This document shows positions 27,077 to 35,447 of a stretch of DNA of 64,000 nt, piece after piece. Position 1 is the stretch's first letter. Each line of letters starts with the position of its first letter. The notes beneath the pieces were generated by a model that was given only the letters and a program-made list of their open reading frames with translations, searched no databases and was not told the DNA's origin. The stretch is from UBA1845 sp002338715 (GTDB taxonomy: Bacteria > Planctomycetota > Phycisphaerae > UBA1845), in assembly GCA_035344155.1 (NCBI GenBank), contig DAORAL010000028.1, positions 6,109-70,108 of the forward strand, in the 5' to 3' direction. The translations under genes and the position numbers were made by a program.

Positions 27077-27278
27077 GACAAAGTCCTCATCGCACATTAT
27101 CGGGCCAACACCCCAAAAAAGTTTCGCCAAATCGCCCAGGCATCCAGCCGCCTGCGGTTCCGACGAATCAGAGTGACGCCGTCGCACCTTCTTGGAATTT
27201 GATTTTTGGATCGTCCGTACTACGATCACGGAACTGGGCGATCCTACTTCTCGACGGAGCGGCGACAGCCGTAAGATA

Positions 27279-28067
27279 TTGTCAATCCATTATTTAGTCG
27301 CGATACCGGTCTACAACGAAAGCAACCACGTGGTTGATGTCCTCAGGCGTACGCGCCAGTACGCGGACAACATCCTCGCGATAGATGACGGTTCTACCGA
27401 CGATACGCCCCAATTGCTACAGAAGTTTCCAGGTATTGCAACCATTCGCCATCAAACCAACCAGGGTTATGGCCAAAGTCTGATCGATGCATTTCAGTAT
27501 TCCATCGACCACGGCTTCGACTGGATGATCACGATGGATTGCGACGATCAGCACGAGCCAGCCGCCATCCCGGACTTCGTTCAGGCGATGGCCGACGACA
27601 ATGCCGACATCATCAGCGGATCGCGATACCTGACGAGCATGGACGACAACGACGCCCCGCCCGAGGATCGCCGCTCGATCAACGTTCGCATCACCCGCAT
27701 GCTCAACGAGCGACTCGGGCTGTCGATCACCGACGCCTTCTGCGGCTTCAAAGCCTACCGTGTCTCGGCGCTGGCGAAGCTCAGTATCACCGAACCTGGT
27801 TACGCCATGCCGATGCAGTTTTGGCCGCAGGTGGTGAACCGGGGCTTGGTCGTTCGCGAATTGCCGATCCGGTTGGTCTACAACGATCCCAACCGCCACT
27901 TCGGCGGTGAACTCGATGACCCAACCATCCGCCACGAACACTATTTGAGCGTGTTCGAAAAAGAAATGAAGCGACTCAAAAACCTTCAGCCGTCAAAACC
28001 GAACAAGTCGGCTTCGGGTTGCAGCAAGAAAGCCGACCATAGCCAGCACGGATGTTGTCCCTGCTAA
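27279..28067 (+). CDS. Family 2 glycosyltransferase with Cys-rich tail
   Basis: The GT-A fold motifs are present: YLVAIPVYNESNHVVDVL at the start, ILAIDDGSTDDT, the DxD-type TMDCDDQHEP and GSRYL, then DAFCGFKAYR, resembling dolichol-phosphate mannosyltransferase-like enzymes that use nucleotide sugars. TTG 27279 places the catalytic domain at residue 5, as is usual; an upstream in-frame TTG at 27192 is possible. An odd feature is the C-terminal 20 residues, with CSKKADHSQHGCCPC, four Cys and two His, which is not part of the GT2 family. The acceptor is unknown. Confidence 0.85.
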   Translation: MSIHYLVAIPVYNESNHVVDVLRRTRQYADNILAIDDGSTDDTPQLLQKFPGIATIRHQTNQGYGQSLIDAFQYSIDHGFDWMITMDCDDQHEPAAIPDFVQAMADDNADIISGSRYLTSMDDNDAPPEDRRSINVRITRMLNERLGLSITDAFCGFKAYRVSALAKLSITEPGYAMPMQFWPQVVNRGLVVRELPIRLVYNDPNRHFGGELDDPTIRHEHYLSVFEKEMKRLKNLQPSKPNKSASGCSKKADHSQHGCCPC

Positions 28068-28097
28068 CTGTCATCCATTCCGCGCCCGTCAAACAAG

Positions 28098-29723
28098 ATG
28101 AATTGTAAACCCATCACGAGCACGGCACCGACTGCACGTCCCGATCTTGCGGACGATCTGCCGAGCTCGCTGGACGACCTGCACGCGCCATCGGAGCAAG
28201 GCGAATGCCTGGTGGCGCCATCTGCCTCGCGCCTTTCCGCGGCTGTCGAATACAACCGCAAGCTCTTCGCGCAGTATCAATTTGAAGTTGCGGGTTTGCC
28301 CTTCGCGACCGTTCGCGACATGGTTCGTTCGCGGATCGGCGGCGATGATGTGCGGATTGATCAACCATTCATCGCCACAGGGCATCAACCGGACTTTTTT
28401 CACGCGGGCGTTTGGGCGAAACACATCATTGCAAGAAGGTTGGCTGACGCGGTGGGCGGCGCTGCGTTCGACTTGATTGTCGATCACGACGCCCCGAAGC
28501 AACACAGCATCGCGGTCCCGACAATCGACGACGGATTGGCGCATGTGGTTGATGTGGCATACGCAAACGCGCCGGCAGAACACCCGTTCGAGTTCATTTC
28601 CAAATGCAGCGATCAACAGACGCAGCAACTCATCGAGCGCATGCGCGCGGCGATGGGCGATCGATACGATTCATCGTTGCTGCCGGAGTTCTTCAACGCA
28701 TATCAAGCGGCTGATGGCGATTGGGTTGATCAGGCACTTTCCGCCCGCAAAGCCGTCGAAGCCAGCATGGGCATTCAACTGATCCAGCGACGAACCAGCC
28801 GCTATTGGTACAGCCCCCTGCTCGCCGAACTGCTCCTGTCGGCAGAGTCATTCGCCAACACCTACAACCAGATTCTCGCGGGCGAAGATCCCGGCGAAGA
28901 CGTGCACGAACCCGATCGATCGGTGGCGACGTTGGAGCGAATCAACGGTGCGATTGAATTGCCGCTATGGATCAACCATCCGGGCGAACCGCGACATCGC
29001 CTGTTCGTCGCGAAAGAAAACAGCAAGACCCATCTGTTCGCCGAAACGCAGCGCGTCGCCACGTTCGATGATGCACGAATCAAAGATTGGCCAAGCTTCG
29101 AAGCCGACCTTCACCAGTTGTCTCCCTGGGGCATCCGTCCCAAGGCGTTGATCCTGACGATGTGGGCGCGGCTGTTCTGGGCTGACATTTTCATCCACGG
29201 GATCGGCGGCGCGAAATACGATCGCTTGACCGACCGTCTCATCCAATGCGTTTTCGGCGTGGAACCGCCAGTGATGGCCTGCGTGTCGGCGACGTTGCGA
29301 ATGTCGCTGCCCAGGACCGGCGCGACCGAAAAGCAGATAGACGACGCCACCCGAAGCCTTCGCGACATCAACTTCAATCCGCACCGCTACATCACCCACG
29401 AAAAGATGGCGGCGATTCAGTCGGAAAAGGAAACGCTCATCGCCGAATCCCAGCGCCTTCGCCGCGACGACCGCTACAACCGGCGCGAAAGAACGGCTGT
29501 CTTCAACCGCATTCGCGAATTGAACAGCTTGGCCAACAGCCTCCAACCCAACCGCATCGCAGAGCTTCGCCAGCAGCGCGACCGGATCAGCCGAGCGATC
29601 GCTGCCGATGCCATCGCCGACCGCCGGGACTACTTTTTCGCCATGCACGACCGGTCAGACCTCCAGCATTTGCTGGAAAATCTTCCAGGTGTGCAACAGA
29701 TGCAGCGGTCGGATATAGTCTAG
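28098..29723 (+). CDS. Uncharacterised protein, distantly BshC-like
   Basis: The 541-residue soluble protein has a conserved-looking core: FIATGHQPDFFHAGVWAKHI at about residue 92, LIVDHDAPKQ, and further on RPKALILTMWARLFWADIFI then HGIGGAKYDRLTD. The GHQPxxFHAGVW...DHD layout resembles that of BshC (VTGQQPGLFGGPLY...EDHD), the enzyme adding cysteine in bacillithiol synthesis, and the second block is conserved in planctomycete homologues of unknown function. The C-terminal 130 residues form a likely coiled coil. I infer only a possible structural relationship. It follows the glycosyltransferase by 30 bases, so the two may be co-transcribed. Confidence 0.6.
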   Translation: MNCKPITSTAPTARPDLADDLPSSLDDLHAPSEQGECLVAPSASRLSAAVEYNRKLFAQYQFEVAGLPFATVRDMVRSRIGGDDVRIDQPFIATGHQPDFFHAGVWAKHIIARRLADAVGGAAFDLIVDHDAPKQHSIAVPTIDDGLAHVVDVAYANAPAEHPFEFISKCSDQQTQQLIERMRAAMGDRYDSSLLPEFFNAYQAADGDWVDQALSARKAVEASMGIQLIQRRTSRYWYSPLLAELLLSAESFANTYNQILAGEDPGEDVHEPDRSVATLERINGAIELPLWINHPGEPRHRLFVAKENSKTHLFAETQRVATFDDARIKDWPSFEADLHQLSPWGIRPKALILTMWARLFWADIFIHGIGGAKYDRLTDRLIQCVFGVEPPVMACVSATLRMSLPRTGATEKQIDDATRSLRDINFNPHRYITHEKMAAIQSEKETLIAESQRLRRDDRYNRRERTAVFNRIRELNSLANSLQPNRIAELRQQRDRISRAIAADAIADRRDYFFAMHDRSDLQHLLENLPGVQQMQRSDIV

Positions 29724-29798
29724 CCCGATATTGCTTGCACACGTCGCCCACAAACCATGTGGTCGCTCGCCGAATAGAACACCGAGAGGAGTTGATCG

Positions 29799-30197
29799 AT
29801 GACTGACGATAAATCAGAACCGAAAATCATTATTGATTCGGATTGGAAGGAAGAAGCCCAGCAGGAAAAAGAACGCCTGGCTGAGATGGAAAACGAAGCC
29901 CCCCAAGGCGCAATGCCGGATCAGGTCAGTTTCATCCACCTGATCAACCTGCTCGCGATGCAGGCGATCGTCGGCATGGGCGGCATGCAAGATCCAAGCA
30001 CCGGTCAACCGCTGCCAGCCGACCCGATGATGGCCCGCTTCCATATCGATCTGCTCGGTTTGCTCGAAGAAAAAACCAAGGGCAATCTCGACACCGACGA
30101 AAAGTCCCTGCTGTCACAAACGCTGCATGAATTGCGGATGATGTTCGTTCAGATCACCAGTGCCCCATCGCCCCAGGCACCGCCGACCGAATCTTAA
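29799..30197 (+). CDS. DUF1844 domain protein
   Basis: The 132-residue acidic protein contains the DUF1844 core: SFIHLINLLAMQAIVGMGG, then a short loop, ARFHIDLLGLLEEKTKGNLD and SLLSQTLHELRMMFVQI. These small proteins are widespread in planctomycetes and some other phyla and have no known function. The ATG has an AGGAG site 7 bases upstream. The N-terminal 30 residues are a charged KEEAQQEKERLAEME helix. It lies 45 bases before the rhomboid gene and is probably in the same transcript. Confidence 0.88.
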   Translation: MTDDKSEPKIIIDSDWKEEAQQEKERLAEMENEAPQGAMPDQVSFIHLINLLAMQAIVGMGGMQDPSTGQPLPADPMMARFHIDLLGLLEEKTKGNLDTDEKSLLSQTLHELRMMFVQITSAPSPQAPPTES

Positions 30198-30241
30198 ACC
30201 AATCGCATTCGATTCGCTGAACAAGAGCAGGTGAACTTGCG

Positions 30242-31399
30242 ATGTTCATACCCATTCGTACCGAAATGGAAGCCCGGCACACGCCGTTTGCCAACCTCGG
30301 CCTGCTGTGCGCGAACATCTTGGTGTTCATCTGGTTTGAGATGGCTGCAACCGGTGCGGCCAAAGCCATCAAGGACGAATACTTCGTTCTCCACGGCGAT
30401 TGGCCTTCGTTCTTTGAGTTCATCACCTACCAATTCGCCCATGCCGACATCATGCACCTCGCGGGAAACATGCTGTTTCTATGGGTGTTCGGCAATCCGG
30501 TGAACGCAAAGATGGGCGACATTCCGTACCTGCTCTTTTACATCACGAGTGGGATGTTCGCGGGGTTGGTCTTTGCCTGGCAGACACCGTTGGACCTCAT
30601 CGGTGCCAGCGGATCGATCGCAGCCGTCACCACCGCTTACCTTGTGCTGTTTCCTCGAAGCAAAGTCACGGTCCTCTTTATCACCATCATCACTGTCCCA
30701 GCGATGTGGCTGATCGTCTTCAAGATCATCCTCTGGGATAACGTGCTCTCACCGAGCATGCATGGTGTGGGACAGGTTGCCCACAATGCGCACCTAGCCG
30801 GTTATGTTTTTGGATTTGTAGCGGCTACGCTGATGCTGGCGTTCAAAGCCGTCACCCGCGATCAATTCGATATGCTGGCGCTGATCAAGCGATGGAACCA
30901 GCGTCGCCAGTTTGCGTCGGCGATGGCCAACCCCGAAGCGCAGGCGCAGGCGCGTTACGGGCGCGTCGGACGAGCCGCCCCCGTTCGAGATCCGCTGGCC
31001 GACCATAAGACCGATCTTCGTGCGGAACTGTCGGTGCTTATCGAGCAACAGAAGAAAGACGAAGCGCTGGCTGCTTATGAAAAACTCGTCGGCCTTGATT
31101 CGGAACAGTGCCTGCCGGCTGACCAGCAACTGGCGATTGCGCGGGCGTTCTTTGAAAGCAACCGGCTCGCGCAAGCCGCCCAGGCATTTGAGAAGTTCCT
31201 GGCCCGCTATGCCCATCACGGCGACGCCAATGAAGTGCGATTGCTTCTTGGCATCATCAACGTGCGCGACCTGAAACAAACCGAAACGGGTATCTCATAC
31301 CTGGAGCAGGCCATCCAAAAAGCCACGTCCGATGCCCGCCGCTCACTCGCCCAGGAATGGCTCGATCACGCGAGGCAAGCGCCAAGCCAACCCACCTAG
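30242..31399 (+). CDS. Rhomboid family intramembrane serine protease with C-terminal helical domain
   Basis: Rhomboids cleave membrane proteins within the bilayer. The six-helix core is seen with HADIMHLAGNMLFLWVFGN (HxxxN of helix 2), the catalytic Ser in IGASGSIAAV at about residue 125, and the catalytic His in NAHLAGYVFGF at about residue 182. After residue 215 there is a cytosolic part with TPR-like helical pairs (LIEQQKKDEALAAYEKL, FESNRLAQAAQAFEKFLA), giving 385 residues in all, longer than the minimal family. It follows the DUF1844 gene and precedes folP. Confidence 0.9.
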   Translation: MFIPIRTEMEARHTPFANLGLLCANILVFIWFEMAATGAAKAIKDEYFVLHGDWPSFFEFITYQFAHADIMHLAGNMLFLWVFGNPVNAKMGDIPYLLFYITSGMFAGLVFAWQTPLDLIGASGSIAAVTTAYLVLFPRSKVTVLFITIITVPAMWLIVFKIILWDNVLSPSMHGVGQVAHNAHLAGYVFGFVAATLMLAFKAVTRDQFDMLALIKRWNQRRQFASAMANPEAQAQARYGRVGRAAPVRDPLADHKTDLRAELSVLIEQQKKDEALAAYEKLVGLDSEQCLPADQQLAIARAFFESNRLAQAAQAFEKFLARYAHHGDANEVRLLLGIINVRDLKQTETGISYLEQAIQKATSDARRSLAQEWLDHARQAPSQPT

Positions 31400-31462
31400 G
31401 ACGTTCCGCGGTTTTGGCCGCATCCACTGGACGACCCACACCGCGACCCTATCATCGCTTCG

Positions 31463-32302
31463 ATGACCGCACGCGCAAACCAACCGGGCAACACCACCGC
31501 GCCTGATCTTCAGATCATGGGGATTCTCAACGTCACGCCGGATTCATTCAGTGACGGTGGGAAGTTTGTCGATGCGAGTCGGGCTGTTGAACATGCGCTG
31601 CAGATGATCGACGACGGGGCCGACATCATCGACATCGGTCCGGAATCCACGCGGCCCGGGTCGCAACCGGTTTCTGCCGATGAGCAAATCAATCGCGCGG
31701 TTCCGGTGATCGAGGCCATTCGAAGATTCAACACATCGATCGCAATTTCACTCGACACGCAGTCGGCTAGGGTCGCGAAAACGGCGCTCGATGCCGGCGC
31801 GAATATCATCAACGACATCAGCGCCCTTCGCGGTGATGATGCGATGGCGTCGCTGGTCTCGCAACGAAAGTGCGGCATCATCCTCATGCACATGCAGGGC
31901 ACGCCCGCGACGATGCAGCACAACCCGACCTATACCGATGTCGTCAGCGAAAGCATCGCGTTCCTGCGCGAGCGCCGCGACTTTGCGATGGATGCAGGCA
32001 TTGAGAGAAGTAGGATCGTAGTCGATCCGGGCATCGGGTTCGGCAAAACGACGGCGCACAATCTTGAGATCATGCGCCGACTCGGTGAGTATCAATCGCT
32101 CGGTGTTGACGTGCTCCTCGGCGCTTCGCGGAAGCGCTTCCTCGACGAAATCACGCCCGGATCATCCAAGCCCGACGAGCGATTAGCCGGCTCGTTGGCG
32201 TGTGTCGCCCGGGCGATCCAAAGCGGCGTGCGGATCGTTCGCGTCCACGACGTGGCTGAGACGCGGCAATTCGTTTCTGCGTTTCGATCACTTCTCCCGT
32301 AG
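31463..32302 (+). CDS. folP: Dihydropteroate synthase
   Basis: The enzyme condenses p-aminobenzoate with dihydropterin pyrophosphate in folate synthesis (TIM barrel). Family signatures are all seen: IMGILNVTPDSFSDGGKF, DIIDIGPESTRPGSQPVS, NIINDISALRGDD, RIVVDPGIGFGKTTAHN and DVLLGASRKRFLDEI, with the final RVHDVAETRQ. Length 279 is normal. No other folate gene is nearby. Confidence 0.96.
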   Translation: MTARANQPGNTTAPDLQIMGILNVTPDSFSDGGKFVDASRAVEHALQMIDDGADIIDIGPESTRPGSQPVSADEQINRAVPVIEAIRRFNTSIAISLDTQSARVAKTALDAGANIINDISALRGDDAMASLVSQRKCGIILMHMQGTPATMQHNPTYTDVVSESIAFLRERRDFAMDAGIERSRIVVDPGIGFGKTTAHNLEIMRRLGEYQSLGVDVLLGASRKRFLDEITPGSSKPDERLAGSLACVARAIQSGVRIVRVHDVAETRQFVSAFRSLLP

Positions 32303-32335
32303 CCAATAAGCAAGAAAACGCGACGAATAAGGCCC

Positions 32336-32364
32336 TTGAATCCCGCTGACCAATATGTTACTAT
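32336..32364 (+). promoter_or_regulatory. Candidate promoter of the ArsR-SRPBCC gene
   Basis: TTGAAT (32336-32341), a 17-base spacer and TACTAT (32359-32364). Transcription would begin near 32371, only a few bases before ATG 32375, so the message would be leaderless or nearly so. This agrees with the lack of a ribosome site there. Confidence 0.5.
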
Positions 32365-32376
32365 CGGGTCACATAT
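32353..32376. promoter_or_regulatory. Palindromic operator over the start codon
   Basis: ATATGTTAC and GTCACATAT are inverted repeats matching at 8 of 9 positions, separated by TATCGG. The palindrome covers the proposed -10 box and the first bases of the start codon. Such placement is typical of autorepression by ArsR-family dimers. Confidence 0.55.
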
Positions 32377-33223
32377 GGTAGCAACCGCTCAAAACACCTG
32401 GCAGGCGCTGTCCGATCCCACTCGGCGCGAGTTGCTGGATCTGCTCCGCGATGGTCCTCGGACCACGGGTCAACTTTGCGAACCGTTCGACGTTTCGCGC
32501 TATGCCGTGATGAAGCACCTTGCCGTCCTTGAGCGGGCCGAACTGATCCGCGTGTATCGCAAGGGTCGTCAGCGGTTCAACGAGCTCAATGCCGCACCGC
32601 TCAAGTCAGCCGTCGATTCATGGATTCAACATTACAAATCGTTTTGGGGCACGCAGTTGGCTCAACTCAAGCAGCACATCGAAGCCGAACCGCCCCGTGC
32701 ATCTCAACCCACCACTGGAGGTCAACCGATGGCGAAGGACGCTTGGAGCACGGACTGCGGATTTATCAACATCGAACAGGAAGTTCGCATCAAAGCCACG
32801 CCCGATCGCGTGTTTGATGCGATCACTTCAGAGATCGACAAGTGGTGGGCGTACCGCGTTTGCAAAGGTGATGCGGCGATGAAGCTTGAAGCTTGGCCCG
32901 GCGGACTGTTTGTCGAAAGCGATGGCAAGGGCAATGGCCTCGTCTGGGGGCGCGTGCTGCAAATCGAACGCGCGAAGATCATCCGCATCGAAGAACCGAT
33001 GGGCAACATGCCACTGCCACGATCCGGCGCGCACATTTACAAGCTCTCCGCCGACGGTGAACACACCATCGTCAAACTCATCTGTCAGCAGATGGGTCAA
33101 CTCAGCGAAAAGGACAAGGCCTGCCTCGAAGCCGGCTGGAAGGAACTGCTCGATACGCACATGCGCAAGTGGATTGAAGATGGCGTCGCGTGCGAAAAAA
33201 TGGTGGACGACAGTTGCGGCTAA
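32375..33223 (+). CDS. ArsR-family regulator fused to SRPBCC (AHSA1-like) domain
   Basis: The first 95 residues are an ArsR winged helix: WQALSDPTRRELLDLLRDGP, TTGQLCEPFDVSRYAVMKHL (recognition helix) and LIRVYRKGRQRFNEL. After a Pro-rich linker, residues 119-282 form an SRPBCC/AHSA1 ligand-binding fold (VRIKATPDRVFDAITSEIDK, WWAYRV, WGRVLQIERAKIIRIEE). In related genomes these domains are often two adjacent genes. Here an internal GGAGGT (32717-32722) lies 6 bases before an in-frame ATG (32729), so the SRPBCC part could also be made alone. No metal-binding Cys pair of classical ArsR is seen, so the ligand is unknown. Confidence 0.85.
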   Translation: MVATAQNTWQALSDPTRRELLDLLRDGPRTTGQLCEPFDVSRYAVMKHLAVLERAELIRVYRKGRQRFNELNAAPLKSAVDSWIQHYKSFWGTQLAQLKQHIEAEPPRASQPTTGGQPMAKDAWSTDCGFINIEQEVRIKATPDRVFDAITSEIDKWWAYRVCKGDAAMKLEAWPGGLFVESDGKGNGLVWGRVLQIERAKIIRIEEPMGNMPLPRSGAHIYKLSADGEHTIVKLICQQMGQLSEKDKACLEAGWKELLDTHMRKWIEDGVACEKMVDDSCG

Positions 33224-33228
33224 CAGCG

Positions 33229-33996
33229 CTAACCGATGCCAACCGATTTTCCGAGAACTAGCATCACCACCACGCCAAATACAAACGCGGAAGCCGTTAC
33301 CGTCTTACCGGATTGTTCCATACCGGTGGGGAGCAGTTCACTCACAACAAGGTGAAGCATCGCCCCAGCCGCAAAGCCCATCAGTCCGGGCAGCAATGGA
33401 TTGAAGAGCCAAACCGCCCAAGCCGCAGGGACTGCCGCCAACGGTTGTGGAAAACTGCTGAACAGCGCCCACCCGACGCATCCCCAGTTTGAAACACCGC
33501 GCGGTCGAAGCGCCAACGCGATCGCCAAACCTTCCGGAATGTTGTGCACGCCGATCGCCAGCGCCAATGCAAGCCCAAACTTACTCTCGCCGCTGCCATA
33601 CCCGACGCCGATCGCCACACCTTCGGGCAGCGAATGAATCGTCATCGCCAGGACAATCAGCAGCGACGCGGCCCCACTCGTTTTGCGCAGCGCCAACACG
33701 TCGAGATCGTCATTGTGTTCAACCCATCGGGACGCCGTCAGAAAGAAGATCGAACCGAGCGCAACGCCAAGGCCCACATCCCAGGCCATGAACATCTTCG
33801 TTTGGTGCAGACCTTCGCCGACAAGCTGCACAAGGCTCGCGGCGGCCATCATCCCTGCCGCCAACGCCGTGAACATCCCTGCCGACTTTTTGGAAATCTC
33901 GGGAACAAGAAAGAAGGGTACGCAACCGAGGCATGTCGCCACATCGGTGAGGGCAGCCGCCACGAACGTTGTGATGAGAAGTGTGTGTAGCTCCAT
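33229..33996 (-). CDS. ZIP family divalent metal transporter
   Basis: The 255-residue membrane protein has about eight hydrophobic segments. The ZIP signature helices are IHSLPEGVAIGVGYG and VHNIPEGLAIALAL, carrying the paired His and Glu of the metal site. ZIP proteins bring zinc or other divalent ions into the cytosol; the exact metal cannot be read off. The His-rich loop usual between helices 3 and 4 is short (VEHNDDLDVL). It is convergent with the ArsR-SRPBCC gene, with only 5 bases between stops. Confidence 0.9.
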   Translation of the reverse strand: MELHTLLITTFVAAALTDVATCLGCVPFFLVPEISKKSAGMFTALAAGMMAAASLVQLVGEGLHQTKMFMAWDVGLGVALGSIFFLTASRWVEHNDDLDVLALRKTSGAASLLIVLAMTIHSLPEGVAIGVGYGSGESKFGLALALAIGVHNIPEGLAIALALRPRGVSNWGCVGWALFSSFPQPLAAVPAAWAVWLFNPLLPGLMGFAAGAMLHLVVSELLPTGMEQSGKTVTASAFVFGVVVMLVLGKSVGIG

Positions 33997-34112
33997 CAGC
34001 GCCTTTCCGGTGGTGGCACTATCGGATGAAGCTTACGAATTTGCAATCAAGATTCCAATTGCTGCGCAGCGAATAATGTTGGGTGCATCAAAGTCTGTCA
34101 TGCCAAGAACGC

Positions 34113-35447
34113 CTAACCGCGAATCGCCCAACGCACCAGGTCGGTGATCTTCGCCGGCTTGCCTTGCATCAGCAGACCCACGCGGAAGATTCGACCGGCT
34201 ACCCACACGCAGAAGATCGTAAAGAGCACGACCCCGCCCAATCCGACCCACGGCTGCCATGCGGGAATGGTTGAAGGCGTCGCCTGCCGGATGAGCATCA
34301 GCAGCGGCGTACACGTCGGCACGAGCGACATCCAGGTGGAGAACCCGCTGAGCGGATCCTTGACCACGTTAACCCAAACAAACATTGGAATCATCACCGT
34401 GACCATCACGGGCATGGTCATCGACTGCGCCTCTTTCAAGTCGCTGCATGCGGCTCCCACCGCGCTGAACATCGCGCCGAACATCAGGATGGCCATCACC
34501 AGGTACACGACAAACCAGGGCAGCAAGTGATATGGCACGTATTCGGTCGCATCGATGCGATCAGCCAGCAGAATTCCGCCGCCGACATAGATCACAACCA
34601 TGGTCAACGACACGCCGACCGTGCCCAGCAGTTTGCCGAACATGATCTGAAACGGCGTGACCGATCCGAGGAGCACTTCGGCGATGCGTTGCATTTTTTC
34701 TTCGAGCACCGAGTTAATCAGGGGCGGTGCGCCGATCATGATCATCATCAGCATCAACATCATGATGATGATTGGAATGACCAACAACTGCCCTTCGCTG
34801 CGCCGGCCTTCTGCTTTCACCTTACCGCCTTCGAGGCTGAGCAAACCGTGCGGTTCAACCGGGACAAAACGCGTAAGCCGCTCCACAACATCGGCGGCCA
34901 TATCAACTTTGGCGAGGCGAAGCTCCCTGATACGTTTGTTGACGATTTCACGAATCCAGCCGCGCACGTCGTCAATCGCAGCCCGTTCGCCGTGATAGAC
35001 AACGCGTTCTGACATGGGAAGGATGTCTGAATTCGTTCCCGGTTCGGCCTTGGGTTCGATGACGTCCTTGCCGATTTCGATGAAGGCGTGGAGCTTGTTG
35101 GCCCGAATGCGATCGGACAGCTCGACGCGCTGCTTGTCAGGATCTTCTTCGTTCGGCGTGACGCGTTCAATGATGTATTTCGGCCTGAACTTCTTGCCGG
35201 TTTTGAGATCGAACAGTTCTTTTTCGTTGCGCGACGTCGCCGCGGCTTCGATCGCTTCGCTGATCTGACCTGTATGATCGACGATCGCGATCTTCTTGTC
35301 CGTCGTGTCAACTTTTCCTTTCATGATTTTTTGCACGACGATACCACCCACCATGAACACGGGCATGAGCACCATGCTGACGATGAACGCCTTGCTGCGG
35401 ACGGCTGCGTTGTATTCGCGAACGGCGATGTACCAGGTTTTACGCAT
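34113..35447 (-). CDS. ABC transporter permease, NatB-like
   Basis: ATG 35447 has GGAGG upstream and overlaps the ATPase gene by 8 bases, so the two are translationally coupled. The 444-residue protein has one N-terminal helix, a large external domain of about 200 residues (residues 40-230) and then five or six helices (VIPIIIMMLMLMMIMIGAPP, LLGTVGVSLTMVVIYVGGGI). This is the ABC-2 family layout of NatB-type exporters, which extrude sodium or other compounds. The motif VLEEKMQRIAEVLLGSVTPF is typical. The substrate is unknown. Confidence 0.88.
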   Translation of the reverse strand: MRKTWYIAVREYNAAVRSKAFIVSMVLMPVFMVGGIVVQKIMKGKVDTTDKKIAIVDHTGQISEAIEAAATSRNEKELFDLKTGKKFRPKYIIERVTPNEEDPDKQRVELSDRIRANKLHAFIEIGKDVIEPKAEPGTNSDILPMSERVVYHGERAAIDDVRGWIREIVNKRIRELRLAKVDMAADVVERLTRFVPVEPHGLLSLEGGKVKAEGRRSEGQLLVIPIIIMMLMLMMIMIGAPPLINSVLEEKMQRIAEVLLGSVTPFQIMFGKLLGTVGVSLTMVVIYVGGGILLADRIDATEYVPYHLLPWFVVYLVMAILMFGAMFSAVGAACSDLKEAQSMTMPVMVTVMIPMFVWVNVVKDPLSGFSTWMSLVPTCTPLLMLIRQATPSTIPAWQPWVGLGGVVLFTIFCVWVAGRIFRVGLLMQGKPAKITDLVRWAIRG

